Origin: Methylococcaceae bacterium NSP1-2
Lineage (GTDB): Bacteria > Pseudomonadota > Gammaproteobacteria > Methylococcales > Methylomonadaceae
Length of the DNA stretch: 14,523 nucleotides
NCBI GenBank assembly: GCA_002256685.1
Contig: NQJH01000012.1
Span: 1-14,523, forward strand
Reading direction: 5' to 3'
A program made the translations under genes and the position numbers. Positions 7,559-14,474 of the stretch are shown here, one piece after another (positions within the stretch are counted from its first letter, which is position 1; each line of letters begins with the position of its first letter). The notes under the pieces were generated by a model. It ran no database searches and had not been told where the DNA came from. It saw nothing but the letters and a program-made list of their open reading frames with translations.

Positions 7559-8799
7559 TACTGTTCTCCCGATAAACTTTCGACTAATTCATTAAACAAA
7601 GCGGAGATGTCATCAGGTGCAGGTGTGTCGTATTTATTGGCATAACAGCGTTGAAACACATCCAGCGGTTGTAATTCTTCCAAGCGTTGCTCAATCTGCA
7701 AATCCGCCAGACTGCCATCACTGCCTGTATAAGCGGTGGTTATTTTTAATAAGCGCACAGGGAGTCTAGCAATCACCTCTTCAATTTGTTGACGCAAACT
7801 AGGTTCTGGTTTATCCAATTTAATGCGCAATTCGATAAATGGGTGTTGTGTTTCATGTACAGCCTTTAATTGCAAACTTTCTAACTGTGCCAGTATGTCT
7901 GAAAGAGTGGCAAAATCTTTGCTATTCGGCAGGCGTAATAATTCAATATGACGCGGGATTTTAAGCGGCGTGATTGCCACATTCTGTCCCGTTTTTACAT
8001 CAACTTGCAGCACCGAATGCACATAATGGCTTTCATCAAACGATAACGGAATCGGCGAACCGCTATAACGAATATGCTGATTTCCCCCCACGGTTTGTGC
8101 CAAATGCAAATGCCCCAACGCCACATAATCAATGGCTTTAGGAAATAGATCAACAGGCAGCGCGTGTTGATTACCGCCTAAAATTTTACGTTCACTGAGT
8201 TCCGACACATTGCCATTCACCATATAACAATGCCCCGTCATAATCAGACTTTGACCCTGTTTAGCTTGGTTTTGCAGGTGAGCAAACAATTCATCGTACA
8301 AAGTTTTAACCCCCGATACTAAAGGATCATCCTCCGTTTCACTGCTAGGTAAATCCGCATTACGCAAAAACGGCATCGCTCCACACCATGCTTTAACTTC
8401 GCCTGTTGCATTAGTCAACGGCACTATCAACCGCCGCCAATCAATACCGCGCTGATTATCACGCTGCAAACCGCCAACCACATGAACGCCCAACGCATTC
8501 AGAATGGACGAAGGCGCGTCCAAACGCGTCGCCGAATCATGATTTCCGCCGACTAAAATAATATTCAACTCAGGTTGTTGGGTTTTGGCATGGACTAAAA
8601 ATTCATACAATTGCGCCTGCGCCGCCGCTGACGGATTTGCCGAATCAAAAATATCCCCCGCCACAATCAGCGCGTCCGCTTGTTTGCTCAGTAATTCAGC
8701 CAGTAACCAATCCAAAAACTGTTGATGTTCAAGCTGGCGTGAGACACCGTGTAAAGTGTGACCTAAATGCCAATCGGCGGTGTGGAGGAGTCTTAGCAT
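7558..8799 (-). CDS. sbcD: SbcD, MRE11-like nuclease subunit
   Basis: SbcD is the Mn-dependent calcineurin-like phosphoesterase of SbcCD, with exo- and endonuclease activity. At 413 aa it is the usual length. Metal-binding motifs are all present: DWH (D9, H11), GDIFD (D49), GGNHD (N86, H87), a TGHCYMVNG segment and ALGHLHLAQ. The C-terminal part (about 280-413) is the capping and SbcC-interaction region. It is upstream of sbcC with a 1-nt overlap and 69 nt downstream of the lysR gene on the same strand. The leader just before the ATG (AATTAATCCCCCT) has no recognisable Shine-Dalgarno, so initiation may be weak or leaderless; no better in-frame start was seen. Confidence 0.97.
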   Translation of the reverse strand: MLRLLHTADWHLGHTLHGVSRQLEHQQFLDWLLAELLSKQADALIVAGDIFDSANPSAAAQAQLYEFLVHAKTQQPELNIILVGGNHDSATRLDAPSSILNALGVHVVGGLQRDNQRGIDWRRLIVPLTNATGEVKAWCGAMPFLRNADLPSSETEDDPLVSGVKTLYDELFAHLQNQAKQGQSLIMTGHCYMVNGNVSELSERKILGGNQHALPVDLFPKAIDYVALGHLHLAQTVGGNQHIRYSGSPIPLSFDESHYVHSVLQVDVKTGQNVAITPLKIPRHIELLRLPNSKDFATLSDILAQLESLQLKAVHETQHPFIELRIKLDKPEPSLRQQIEEVIARLPVRLLKITTAYTGSDGSLADLQIEQRLEELQPLDVFQRCYANKYDTPAPDDISALFNELVESLSGEQ

Positions 8800-8868
8800 A
8801 GGGGGATTAATTAAAGAGTAGGGAAGGGCGATAGCCCGATCAACGATGTGATGGTTATTGTCACCACA

Positions 8869-9744
8869 TTACAAACTACAACTTAAACTGGCAATAAGTG
8901 CCTGTAGTTCCTCGTTTTGCGCCAGTTGTGCCGCATAAATGGCATAACAAGTCCGAGTGGTTTCAGGGTCAGAAAGATAGCAATAACTTACATCGTTGGC
9001 ATTTTTCGGTAGTGAATATTCTGGCATCAGCGCAACACCAATACCTGCGCGTACCATATTAAGAATCCATTCGTCGCTATTGCTACGGTAAGCTGCATAG
9101 AGATTAATTTCACGATCTTTGCAAATGCTTTTCATGGTTTCGCGCAACTCACAATTCAGTCTATCCAGATAAGGTTCTGATTCAATGTCTTTTAAATCAA
9201 TTTTAGTCAATTGGCTAAATCGGTGTGTAGGATGAAAAGCGACCACATAGCGTTCTGAATACAGTGGTGTTGACTGGTAAGGTTGCCCCAATAACTGCGT
9301 GGGCGCGCTAATGACTAAATCCAGCAATCCAAATTCTAATTGTGTTAGCAAGATTGTTTCACTATCTATCAATAATTCTATTTCGACATGTGGATATTCT
9401 TGTTGGTAACGCGCAAAAAATGGACTTAAACGCTGTGCGCCTATGGTGGTCATGACTCCAACCCGTAAGGGCGTTACACGCTGATGCGTAAAGCGAATTG
9501 CATCGGCTTTTATTGACTGGGTTTCTTTGAAAATTTTGCGTAAAGTGGGTTCAACTAGATGACCGAGTGCCGTTAATTGACAACCTGAGCGATGGCGGAT
9601 AAACAATTCACCGCCCAATTCTTCTTCCAGTTTTTTTATTGCCTGTGTTAAAGACGGTTGGGAAACATAATTAAATTGCGCAGCGTGAGTGAAGTTATTG
9701 TGATCACAAACTGCCAAAAAATAACGTATTTGGTGCATTTCCAT
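8869..9744 (-). CDS. LysR-type regulator with OxyR-like cysteine pair
   Basis: A 291-aa LysR-type transcriptional regulator. Residues 1-60 form the winged HTH (MHQIRYFLAVCDHNNFTHAA, then SQPSLTQAIKKLEEELGGEL). Residues 90-291 are the periplasmic-binding-like effector domain. It carries Cys198 and Cys208 in LNCELRETMKSIC, just before the NMVRAGIGVALMPEY stretch. This position corresponds closely to the redox pair Cys199/Cys208 of E. coli OxyR (there eight residues separate them, here nine). Thiol-based sensing is therefore plausible but inferred. Start ATG 9744 has AAGG 8 nt upstream. It is divergent from the EthD and AhpD-like genes, across a region bearing an OxyR-type site that abuts this gene's ribosome-binding site, implying autoregulation. 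It is not a clear OxyR ortholog from sequence alone. Confidence 0.9.
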   Translation of the reverse strand: MEMHQIRYFLAVCDHNNFTHAAQFNYVSQPSLTQAIKKLEEELGGELFIRHRSGCQLTALGHLVEPTLRKIFKETQSIKADAIRFTHQRVTPLRVGVMTTIGAQRLSPFFARYQQEYPHVEIELLIDSETILLTQLEFGLLDLVISAPTQLLGQPYQSTPLYSERYVVAFHPTHRFSQLTKIDLKDIESEPYLDRLNCELRETMKSICKDREINLYAAYRSNSDEWILNMVRAGIGVALMPEYSLPKNANDVSYCYLSDPETTRTCYAIYAAQLAQNEELQALIASLSCSL

Positions 9745-9758
9745 CGTGTTGACCTTAT

Positions 9759-9794
9759 ATAGGCAACGCCTATCGTTTCATAGCAAGTCGGTAT
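9759..9794. promoter_or_regulatory. Tandem OxyR/LysR-type operator in the divergent region
   Basis: The first element, ATAGGCAACGCCTAT (9759-9773), is a perfect inverted repeat with a 3-nt centre. It satisfies both the LysR T-N11-A rule (T9760, A9772) and the OxyR half-site ATAG-N7-CTAT. One 21-bp period later is ATAGCAAGTCGGTAT (9780-9794), ATAG-N7-GTAT. Two dyads about two helical turns apart on one face is the layout expected for a LysR/OxyR tetramer (the OxyR consensus has a 22-bp period). It lies between lysR and the EthD gene, so it could control both. Confidence 0.65.
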
Positions 9795-9798
9795 TATA
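9793..9798 (-). promoter_or_regulatory. Candidate -10 box for the lysR gene
   Basis: The minus strand has a perfect TATAAT at 9798-9793, preceded by TG. A convincing -35 hexamer is not seen 16-18 nt upstream. The box overlaps the second operator half, and the predicted start would place the first operator in the leader, compatible with autorepression. Confidence 0.35.
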
Positions 9799-9860
9799 CA
9801 GGCACTTTATATTAAGCATAAGATGACCGCCATTATTAACAAAACCTTATTGAGAAAATT

Positions 9861-10187
9861 ATGACACCTGCAAAAATGATTGTTATGTATCCGCAGCCAA
9901 CAGACCTTGAAACGTTTGAACACCGCTATGCGAATGAACACCTTCCTATGGTGGTAGCAAAACTAGTAGGGAAGACTCGTTTTGTTGCTTCGTTAATAAC
10001 AGGCAGTGCAGGCGGTGTCACCGTCCCTTTTCATCGCATGGCGGAAATTTATTTTCCGTCCATGCAAGCGTTAGAAAATTGTCTACATTCAGTAGGCGGA
10101 CAAGAAACATTAGAACACTCCGTTGAAATTTCAACCGGTGGTGTGCCAGTATTTTTAATGGCTGAAGTTCGAAGCCTTGATTTTTAG
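9861..10187 (+). CDS. EthD-domain protein, 108 aa
   Basis: A small ferredoxin-like alpha/beta-barrel protein of the EthD family (dimeric alpha/beta barrel superfamily). It has the characteristic opening KMIVMYPQPTDLETFEHRYA followed by NEHLPMV, where the YxxxHxPL-like histidine is H27, and a later FPSMQALENCLHS helix. EthD proteins were named from ether-degradation loci but most have no proven reaction; some act as reductases or small-molecule-binding partners. It is the first gene of a two-gene unit with the AhpD-like gene, 13 nt apart. It is divergent from the LysR-type regulator and probably under its control. Ribosome-binding site TGAGAA precedes the ATG. Domain call is good; substrate unknown. 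Confidence 0.8.
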   Translation: MTPAKMIVMYPQPTDLETFEHRYANEHLPMVVAKLVGKTRFVASLITGSAGGVTVPFHRMAEIYFPSMQALENCLHSVGGQETLEHSVEISTGGVPVFLMAEVRSLDF

Positions 10188-10200
10188 GCAGGAATAAACA

Positions 10201-10704
10201 ATGTCATATTTACCCTCAACACCAGAGCTGAACACTTTGGCGAGTGTCTTGAAAAAATATCCTCGTCGGGGCGTGTTACTGTTTAAATTGCTGGAAGATA
10301 TGGATATAAATTTTTCTCCGCTAAATAAAGAGTTTCGTGAATTAATCATTACTTATATCTCAGCACTGAATCAGTGTAATTTTTGTTACAACATCCATAA
10401 AGTGAAATCGATAGAATTAAACATCAATAATGAAGCGATTATCGAACAATTAAAAACCGATATTGATAGTACCAACGTCAATGAGAAATTAAAGCCTATT
10501 TTGCGCTTTGTGAAAAAGTTGACACTGACTCCCAGCGAAATTACCTCTGAAGATACCCAGCCTATTTTTGCAGCTGGTTGGAATGAACAAGCATTTCTTG
10601 ATACGGTTTGTTTATGCGCTATTGTCAATTGCATGAACCGATTTGTGATGGGTATCGGTGTAGATGCGACAGCTACGCGTAATTTTTTGCTTGATACAGG
10701 CTAG
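10201..10704 (+). CDS. AhpD-like (carboxymuconolactone decarboxylase family) peroxidase-related protein
   Basis: A 167-aa all-helical protein of the AhpD/CMD family. The active-site pattern is complete: E47, C59, C62 and H66 (FRELIITYISALNQCNFCYN-IH), the same E-x11-C-x2-C-x3-H spacing as Glu118/Cys130/Cys133/His137 of Mycobacterium tuberculosis AhpD. There the two cysteines form a redox disulfide that reduces a peroxiredoxin or hydroperoxides. A conserved aromatic/Asn tail (NCMNRFVMGIGVDATATRN) matches peroxidase-related enzymes of this family. It follows the EthD gene by 13 nt, with AGGCAGGAATA before the ATG. The context of an OxyR-like regulator suggests thiol/peroxide defence or detoxification. 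It is not necessarily a partner of AhpC, which is absent here. Confidence 0.85.
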   Translation: MSYLPSTPELNTLASVLKKYPRRGVLLFKLLEDMDINFSPLNKEFRELIITYISALNQCNFCYNIHKVKSIELNINNEAIIEQLKTDIDSTNVNEKLKPILRFVKKLTLTPSEITSEDTQPIFAAGWNEQAFLDTVCLCAIVNCMNRFVMGIGVDATATRNFLLDTG

Positions 10705-10770
10705 CCGTGCCTATCACCAGCGTTAAAAATACGAGGCAAATACATAAACATTTTGGAGGTGGGTTAAATC

Positions 10771-10829
10771 TGGAGTCCAATAGCGTTAGCTTTTTGCGAT
10801 TCGCCAATAGCTAAAGCTATTGGACTCCA
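10771..10829. repeat. 59-bp palindromic repeat element
   Basis: TGGAGTCCAATAGC and its exact complement GCTATTGGACTCCA bound the element. After one mismatch, TTAGC/GCTAA extend the stem to 19 pairs. The 19-nt loop contains its own small palindrome GCGATTCGC. The size and structure resemble intergenic REP/BIME or miniature inverted-repeat elements that occur in many copies per genome. Copy number cannot be tested in this window. It follows the AhpD-like gene by 66 nt and could also end that transcript. Confidence 0.65.
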
Positions 10830-10830
10830 C

Positions 10831-10932
10831 AACTTTCATTCTGATTATTATGAAGGCACAGAAACAAACCCTGAATGATCAGGAAAAACGAAAGAGATTA
10901 TTGATTTCTTTAGTGCGGTGAAGGTGAATTAG
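10831..10932 (+). pseudogene. C-terminal coding remnant beside the palindromic element
   Basis: Directly after the palindrome, the plus strand reads NFHSDYYEGTETNPE, TGA (10876-10878), then SGKTKEIIDFFSAVKVN and TAG. The text across the TGA is protein-like, as if the end of an enzyme had acquired a stop and lost its front. I do not recognise the family. The remaining intergenic sequence 10705-10770 shows nothing further. Confidence 0.3.
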
Positions 10933-10964
10933 CGAAACTAATCCTACTGTGATTTGTGGGTTTT

Positions 10965-10996
10965 AATGCTATCAGGAGGTTAAGCCTGATAGCATT
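10965..10996. terminator. 12-bp hairpin downstream of bamD
   Basis: AATGCTATCAGG and CCTGATAGCATT form a perfect 12-bp stem with an 8-nt loop. It lies 15 nt past the bamD stop on the minus strand. No T-run follows in that direction; on the plus strand TTTT precedes the stem. It is placed like a terminator for bamD but lacks the classic U-tract. Confidence 0.5.
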
Positions 10997-11011
10997 GTCG
11001 ATAACGAGACG

Positions 11012-11881
11012 TTATTTTTCTAGCCCAATAAAATCCCACACTTGATGCGCAAACGTAGCCTCTTTATGCTCAGGGACGGGGGGACCATTCGGATAGTTGA
11101 GTTCATAAACGCGAGTCACATCCTTCAACAAGTCAGTCATGCCCAGATTGGTGTAAGCTTCCTGCATGACTTGCATGGCATACGGTACAGCGGGTGTGCC
11201 TTGGTAATGCTCAACCACCCCCGACGCTCTACTGGCGGCAGCGACATAGGCTTTACGATTCAAGTAGTAACGGGCAATATGCACTTCGTGCATAGCTAAG
11301 TTATTATTAAGTGCAATCATCCGCAGTTTGGCATCAGCAACGTATCGACTGTTAGGAAAGCGAGTGATTAATTCCTTAAAGTTATTGTAAGCTGTTTGGG
11401 CTTTGTTTTGATCGCGTTGTGAGGTATCGGTGGGCAAAAAGCGGTCAACAAAACCGATGTCTCGATTATAATTAGCCAACCCTTTCAGATAAAGCGCGTA
11501 ATCAACCCCTGGGCTACGCGGATTCATTTTAATAAAGCGATCAGCGGCAGCCACGGCTTCTTCATGCTTGCCTGCTTTATAATAGGCATACGCCAAATCC
11601 AGTTCGGTTTGTGCCGCCCCATCGCCAAAAGGATAGCGGGTTTGAATGGCTTCGTAGAGTTTGACGGCTTTGTCATAACTACCGGCATCCAGAGCGGCTT
11701 TGGCTTCGCTACGGAATTTTGTGACATCCCAGCCTACATACTCGTCTTCAGTTGATGCGCTAGAGTCGCCAGAAAATAAATTGCTCAGCGTACTGCAACC
11801 TGAAAGTGCTAGGCTTAAAAAGCCAATAAATAAAATTTTTATTAAAATTAATCGCATGATGCTCATGACACGTTGTAACAT
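11012..11881 (-). CDS. bamD: BamD, outer-membrane protein assembly lipoprotein
   Basis: BamD (ComL/YfiO) is the essential lipoprotein partner of BamA in the complex that inserts beta-barrel proteins into the outer membrane. The N-terminus is a lipoprotein signal with lipobox LSGC (C29 from this start). It is followed by a Ser/acidic linker and tetratricopeptide repeats: FRSEAKAALDAGSYDKAVKL, YEAIQTRYPFGDGAAQTELD, LAYAYYKAGKHEEAVAAADR, then FPNSRYVADAKLRM. At 289 aa it is slightly longer than E. coli BamD (245). In-frame ATGs at 11866 and 11857 (MSIM, MRLILIK) would give more standard signal peptides; none of the three has a strong ribosome-binding site, so the start is uncertain. It is divergent from rluD, as in many gammaproteobacteria. 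Confidence 0.93.
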   Translation of the reverse strand: MLQRVMSIMRLILIKILFIGFLSLALSGCSTLSNLFSGDSSASTEDEYVGWDVTKFRSEAKAALDAGSYDKAVKLYEAIQTRYPFGDGAAQTELDLAYAYYKAGKHEEAVAAADRFIKMNPRSPGVDYALYLKGLANYNRDIGFVDRFLPTDTSQRDQNKAQTAYNNFKELITRFPNSRYVADAKLRMIALNNNLAMHEVHIARYYLNRKAYVAAASRASGVVEHYQGTPAVPYAMQVMQEAYTNLGMTDLLKDVTRVYELNYPNGPPVPEHKEATFAHQVWDFIGLEK

Positions 11882-11921
11882 TAGAGGTTTTCTCGTCGAA
11901 TAAACGACTGTATATCGTGCG

Positions 11922-11929
11922 AGTATAAC
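11922..11929. promoter_or_regulatory. Divergent -10 boxes between bamD and rluD
   Basis: On the plus strand TATAAC (11924-11929) and on the minus strand TATACT (11927-11922) are each 5 of 6 matches to TATAAT and overlap each other. Clear -35 hexamers are not seen. A start 6-8 nt after the plus-strand box falls at about 11936, on the first in-frame ATG of rluD, favouring the second ATG (11960) as its real start. Confidence 0.35.
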
Positions 11930-11959
11930 TTAACTATGGGTTATTCAGAAGAACTTGTT

Positions 11960-12904
11960 ATGACAAAATTAATGGAAGAAGTACCTTACGAAATGGCAGG
12001 AATGCGTTTGGATCAGGTGCTTGCAGAGCTATTTGCCGATTATTCGCGCAGTAAATTACAAACATGGGTTAAAGCAGGGCGTGTCCTAGTCAATGGCGTA
12101 CCGCTGAAAGTCAAAGATAAAGTAGACGGTGGTGAAATTATTACGCTGGATGCTGAAGCGGAAGTGGTTATCCATGCTGACCCTGAACCGATACCGTTAG
12201 ATATTGTGTTCGAGGACGAAAGTATACTTATCGTCAATAAACCAGCGGGCTTAGTGGTGCATCCTGCGGTAGGTAATTGGCACGGCACGCTATTAAACGC
12301 CTTGCTTCATCATGATGCCAGTCTTGAAACCTTGCCCAGAGGCGGTATTATTCACCGTCTCGATAAAGATACCAGCGGCTTGTTAATGATTGCCAAAACG
12401 TTGCAAGCGCATAATAGCCTGACGCAACAACTGCAAGACCGTACTATTACCCGCGAATATCTGGCTATTAGCCGTGGACGTATGACCGCTGGCGGCACGG
12501 TTGATGAACCTATCGGCAGACACCCGCAAGACCGTTTGCGTTATGTGGTACGCGATGCGGGTAAAGAAGCCATCACCCATTACCGTGTCGTGCAACGCTT
12601 TACCCGTCATACCCTGATTCGTGTGAAATTAGAAACGGGGCGTACTCATCAAATTCGTGTTCACATGACGCATATTCGCTTTCCGTTATTAGGTGATCCT
12701 ATGTACGGTGGACGTTTTCAAATGCCACCGAATTGCAGCGAGTTACTGGAAAAAGAACTGCGCAGTTTTAAGCGTCAAGCCTTACACGCTGAAAAATTAG
12801 GCTTACAACACCCTGTGACCGATGAATATATGGAATGGGTACAACCCCTGCCTGATGATATGGTTCGTTTGCTCGCCGCACTCGCTGATAATGAACAAGA
12901 ATAA
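11960..12904 (+). CDS. rluD: RluD, 23S rRNA pseudouridine synthase
   Basis: RluD converts uridines 1911, 1915 and 1917 in helix 69 of 23S rRNA to pseudouridine. From the ATG at 11960 the protein is 314 aa, close to E. coli RluD (326). It has an N-terminal S4 RNA-binding domain (RLDQVLAELFADYSRSKLQT, WVKAGRVLVNG), then the RluA-type catalytic domain with GIIHRLDKDTSGLL, catalytic aspartate D135, and the LETGRTHQIRVHM motif. A further ATG at 11936 would add eight residues, but it has no ribosome-binding site and coincides with the predicted transcription start; AGAAGAA precedes 11960. The stop overlaps pgeF by 14 nt. The identification as RluD rather than RluA/RluC rests on the S4 domain, length and bamD/pgeF neighbours. 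Confidence 0.93.
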   Translation: MTKLMEEVPYEMAGMRLDQVLAELFADYSRSKLQTWVKAGRVLVNGVPLKVKDKVDGGEIITLDAEAEVVIHADPEPIPLDIVFEDESILIVNKPAGLVVHPAVGNWHGTLLNALLHHDASLETLPRGGIIHRLDKDTSGLLMIAKTLQAHNSLTQQLQDRTITREYLAISRGRMTAGGTVDEPIGRHPQDRLRYVVRDAGKEAITHYRVVQRFTRHTLIRVKLETGRTHQIRVHMTHIRFPLLGDPMYGGRFQMPPNCSELLEKELRSFKRQALHAEKLGLQHPVTDEYMEWVQPLPDDMVRLLAALADNEQE

Positions 12905-13625
12905 CCACTGGCTTACCCCTGATTGGCCAGCACCTGCTAATATTTACGCCGCCACTACTTTACGCACGGGTGGCGTGAGTAGTGGTGCTTATACCAGTCT
13001 TAACCCTGCGACCCATGTCGGGGATGATTTGGACTGTGTCAGTGAAAATCGGCAACGCATTAAAACGATGTTAGCTTTACCTGCTGAACCTGTGTGGCTA
13101 GAGCAAACCCACAGCAATCTTGTTATCAATGCAGGGAAAACTACCCGCTTGCAACAGGCGGATGCCAGTTATAGCGATGTGACGGGCGTGGTGTGTGCAG
13201 TCATGACGGCGGACTGTTTGCCGTTATTAATCTGCTCTACTGACGGTAAGCAAATCGCCGCTATTCATGCGGGTTGGCGGGGTTTATTAGCGGGTATTAT
13301 CAGTAATACTTTAGCCGCCTTATCGACTACTGAAGTATTAGTGTGGTTAGGTCCTGCCATTGGCGTGGCGTGTTTTGAAGTGGGCGCGGAAGTGCGTGAA
13401 GCGTTTGTGGCAAAGTCTGCCGCCTATAGCTCTGCATTTACGCAAACTAGCCCAGACAAATACTTAGCCGACATCTATCAACTGGCGCGAATTGAATTAG
13501 CAGGGCAGGGCATTCATGCCGTTTATGGTGGCGATTTTTGTACTGTCACCGAACAAGAGCGTTTTTATTCCTATCGTCGAGACACCCAAACAGGACGTAT
13601 GGCAACACTTATCTGGAGAACATAA
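12891..13625 (+). CDS. pgeF: PgeF/YfiH, peptidoglycan editing factor (multicopper-laccase-like fold)
   Basis: A 244-aa member of the YfiH/PgeF family (DUF152, Cu-oxidase_4). E. coli YfiH acts against incorporation of non-canonical residues into peptidoglycan, and family members also show purine-nucleoside and laccase-type activities. The metal/active-site residues are present: H74 (WLEQTHSN), C109 (MTADCLPLLI) and H126 (AIHAGWRGL), plus GPAIGVACFEVG and a C-terminal ERFYSYRRD...TGRMATLIW. The frame is open further upstream, but a start at 12891 (MNKNNHWLTPDWPAP) gives the standard family length and a 14-nt overlap with the rluD stop, implying translational coupling. rluD-pgeF adjacency is common in gammaproteobacteria. 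Confidence 0.92.
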   Translation: MNKNNHWLTPDWPAPANIYAATTLRTGGVSSGAYTSLNPATHVGDDLDCVSENRQRIKTMLALPAEPVWLEQTHSNLVINAGKTTRLQQADASYSDVTGVVCAVMTADCLPLLICSTDGKQIAAIHAGWRGLLAGIISNTLAALSTTEVLVWLGPAIGVACFEVGAEVREAFVAKSAAYSSAFTQTSPDKYLADIYQLARIELAGQGIHAVYGGDFCTVTEQERFYSYRRDTQTGRMATLIWRT

Positions 13626-13630
13626 GGACT

Positions 13631-14461
13631 GTGCATTTACTGATTTATATTATTATTTTTACGGCGGTCGGTGGCGTATTAAGCGTGTTAGCGGCAGGTG
13701 TTTTTTTATTACTACCCGATAAACAGCGCGACGCGGTATTACCACATGGCATTAGTTTTGCCATTGGCGCATTACTCGCCGTTGCTTTTTGGGGCTTAAT
13801 TCCCGAAGCCTTTGAAGCGGTAAAGCCTGAACAATTTCAATCCCTGTCTGGCACTATTTTAGTCGGTATACTGGGGTTTTTCGTACTGGAAAAATTATTG
13901 GTTTGGCGACATTGTCATTTTGGCGATTGCGCTGCTTACGACGAGGAAGAGCATGACCACAATCATGATCATGAGCATGGACATCATCACGGAGTCAGTA
14001 AATCCGCAGGAGCGTTAATTATTATTGGCGATGGTATTCATAATTTTGTTGATGGTGTACTCATCGGCGCAGCATTTTTAACCGACGTACAGTTAGGTAT
14101 CGTCACCAGCTTAGCCGTTGCCGCACATGAAATCCCCCAAGAAGTCGGCGATTTTGCGATTTTATTACAAAGCGGTTATGGAAAAGGTAAGGCGTTGTTT
14201 TATAACGTACTGGCGAGTTTAACCACCGTCATTGGTGGCGTATTAGCCTATTTTAGCTTGGCAGATTTACACGACAGCTTGCCGTATTTTCTGGCACTGG
14301 CAGCGTCAAGTTTTATCTATATCGCCGTTGCCGATTTAATTCCATCCTTGCACAAAAAAACCGACACTAAAACTTCGTTACAGCAAATTGCGTTGATTAC
14401 GGCGGGGGTGTTGTTGATTTGTACGCTACATGATATTGCGCACCATGTAGACTTGGGTTAA
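13631..14461 (+). CDS. ZIP-family divalent metal transporter
   Basis: A ZIP-family (ZRT/IRT-like) transporter that probably brings Zn or another divalent metal into the cytoplasm. From GTG 13631 it is 276 aa with about eight membrane segments. Key features: TM4 DGIHNFVDGVLIGAAF (H137, N138), TM5 AVAAHEIPQEVGDFAILL (H166, E167, with Q170 and E171), which together form the binuclear metal site, and a His-rich loop EEEHDHNHDHEHGHHHG (about 105-121) between TM3 and TM4. The frame is open upstream inside pgeF, but those residues are not membrane-like. GTG 13631 lies 5 nt after the pgeF stop, with TAAGGA only 2 nt before it, an unusually short spacing. No Zur or Fur box was seen; expression is likely from the rluD promoter. 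Family call secure; metal inferred. Confidence 0.9.
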   Translation: MHLLIYIIIFTAVGGVLSVLAAGVFLLLPDKQRDAVLPHGISFAIGALLAVAFWGLIPEAFEAVKPEQFQSLSGTILVGILGFFVLEKLLVWRHCHFGDCAAYDEEEHDHNHDHEHGHHHGVSKSAGALIIIGDGIHNFVDGVLIGAAFLTDVQLGIVTSLAVAAHEIPQEVGDFAILLQSGYGKGKALFYNVLASLTTVIGGVLAYFSLADLHDSLPYFLALAASSFIYIAVADLIPSLHKKTDTKTSLQQIALITAGVLLICTLHDIAHHVDLG

Positions 14462-14474
14462 TACTTATTTGTCC

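Noticed and set aside
8826..8837. GGGC-GATA-GCCC hairpin between sbcD and lysR
   Set aside because: The stem is only 4 bp with no T-run; too weak to call a terminator.
10155..10634. Minus-strand open frames of 64 and 82 codons under the EthD/AhpD-like genes
   Set aside because: The plus-strand proteins carry conserved catalytic residues; the antisense frames look random.
13538..13630. Long N-terminal extension of the ZIP transporter (start at 13538)
   Set aside because: It lies wholly in pgeF and gives a Arg/Tyr-rich leader unlike ZIP proteins; GTG 13631 begins directly at the first membrane segment.
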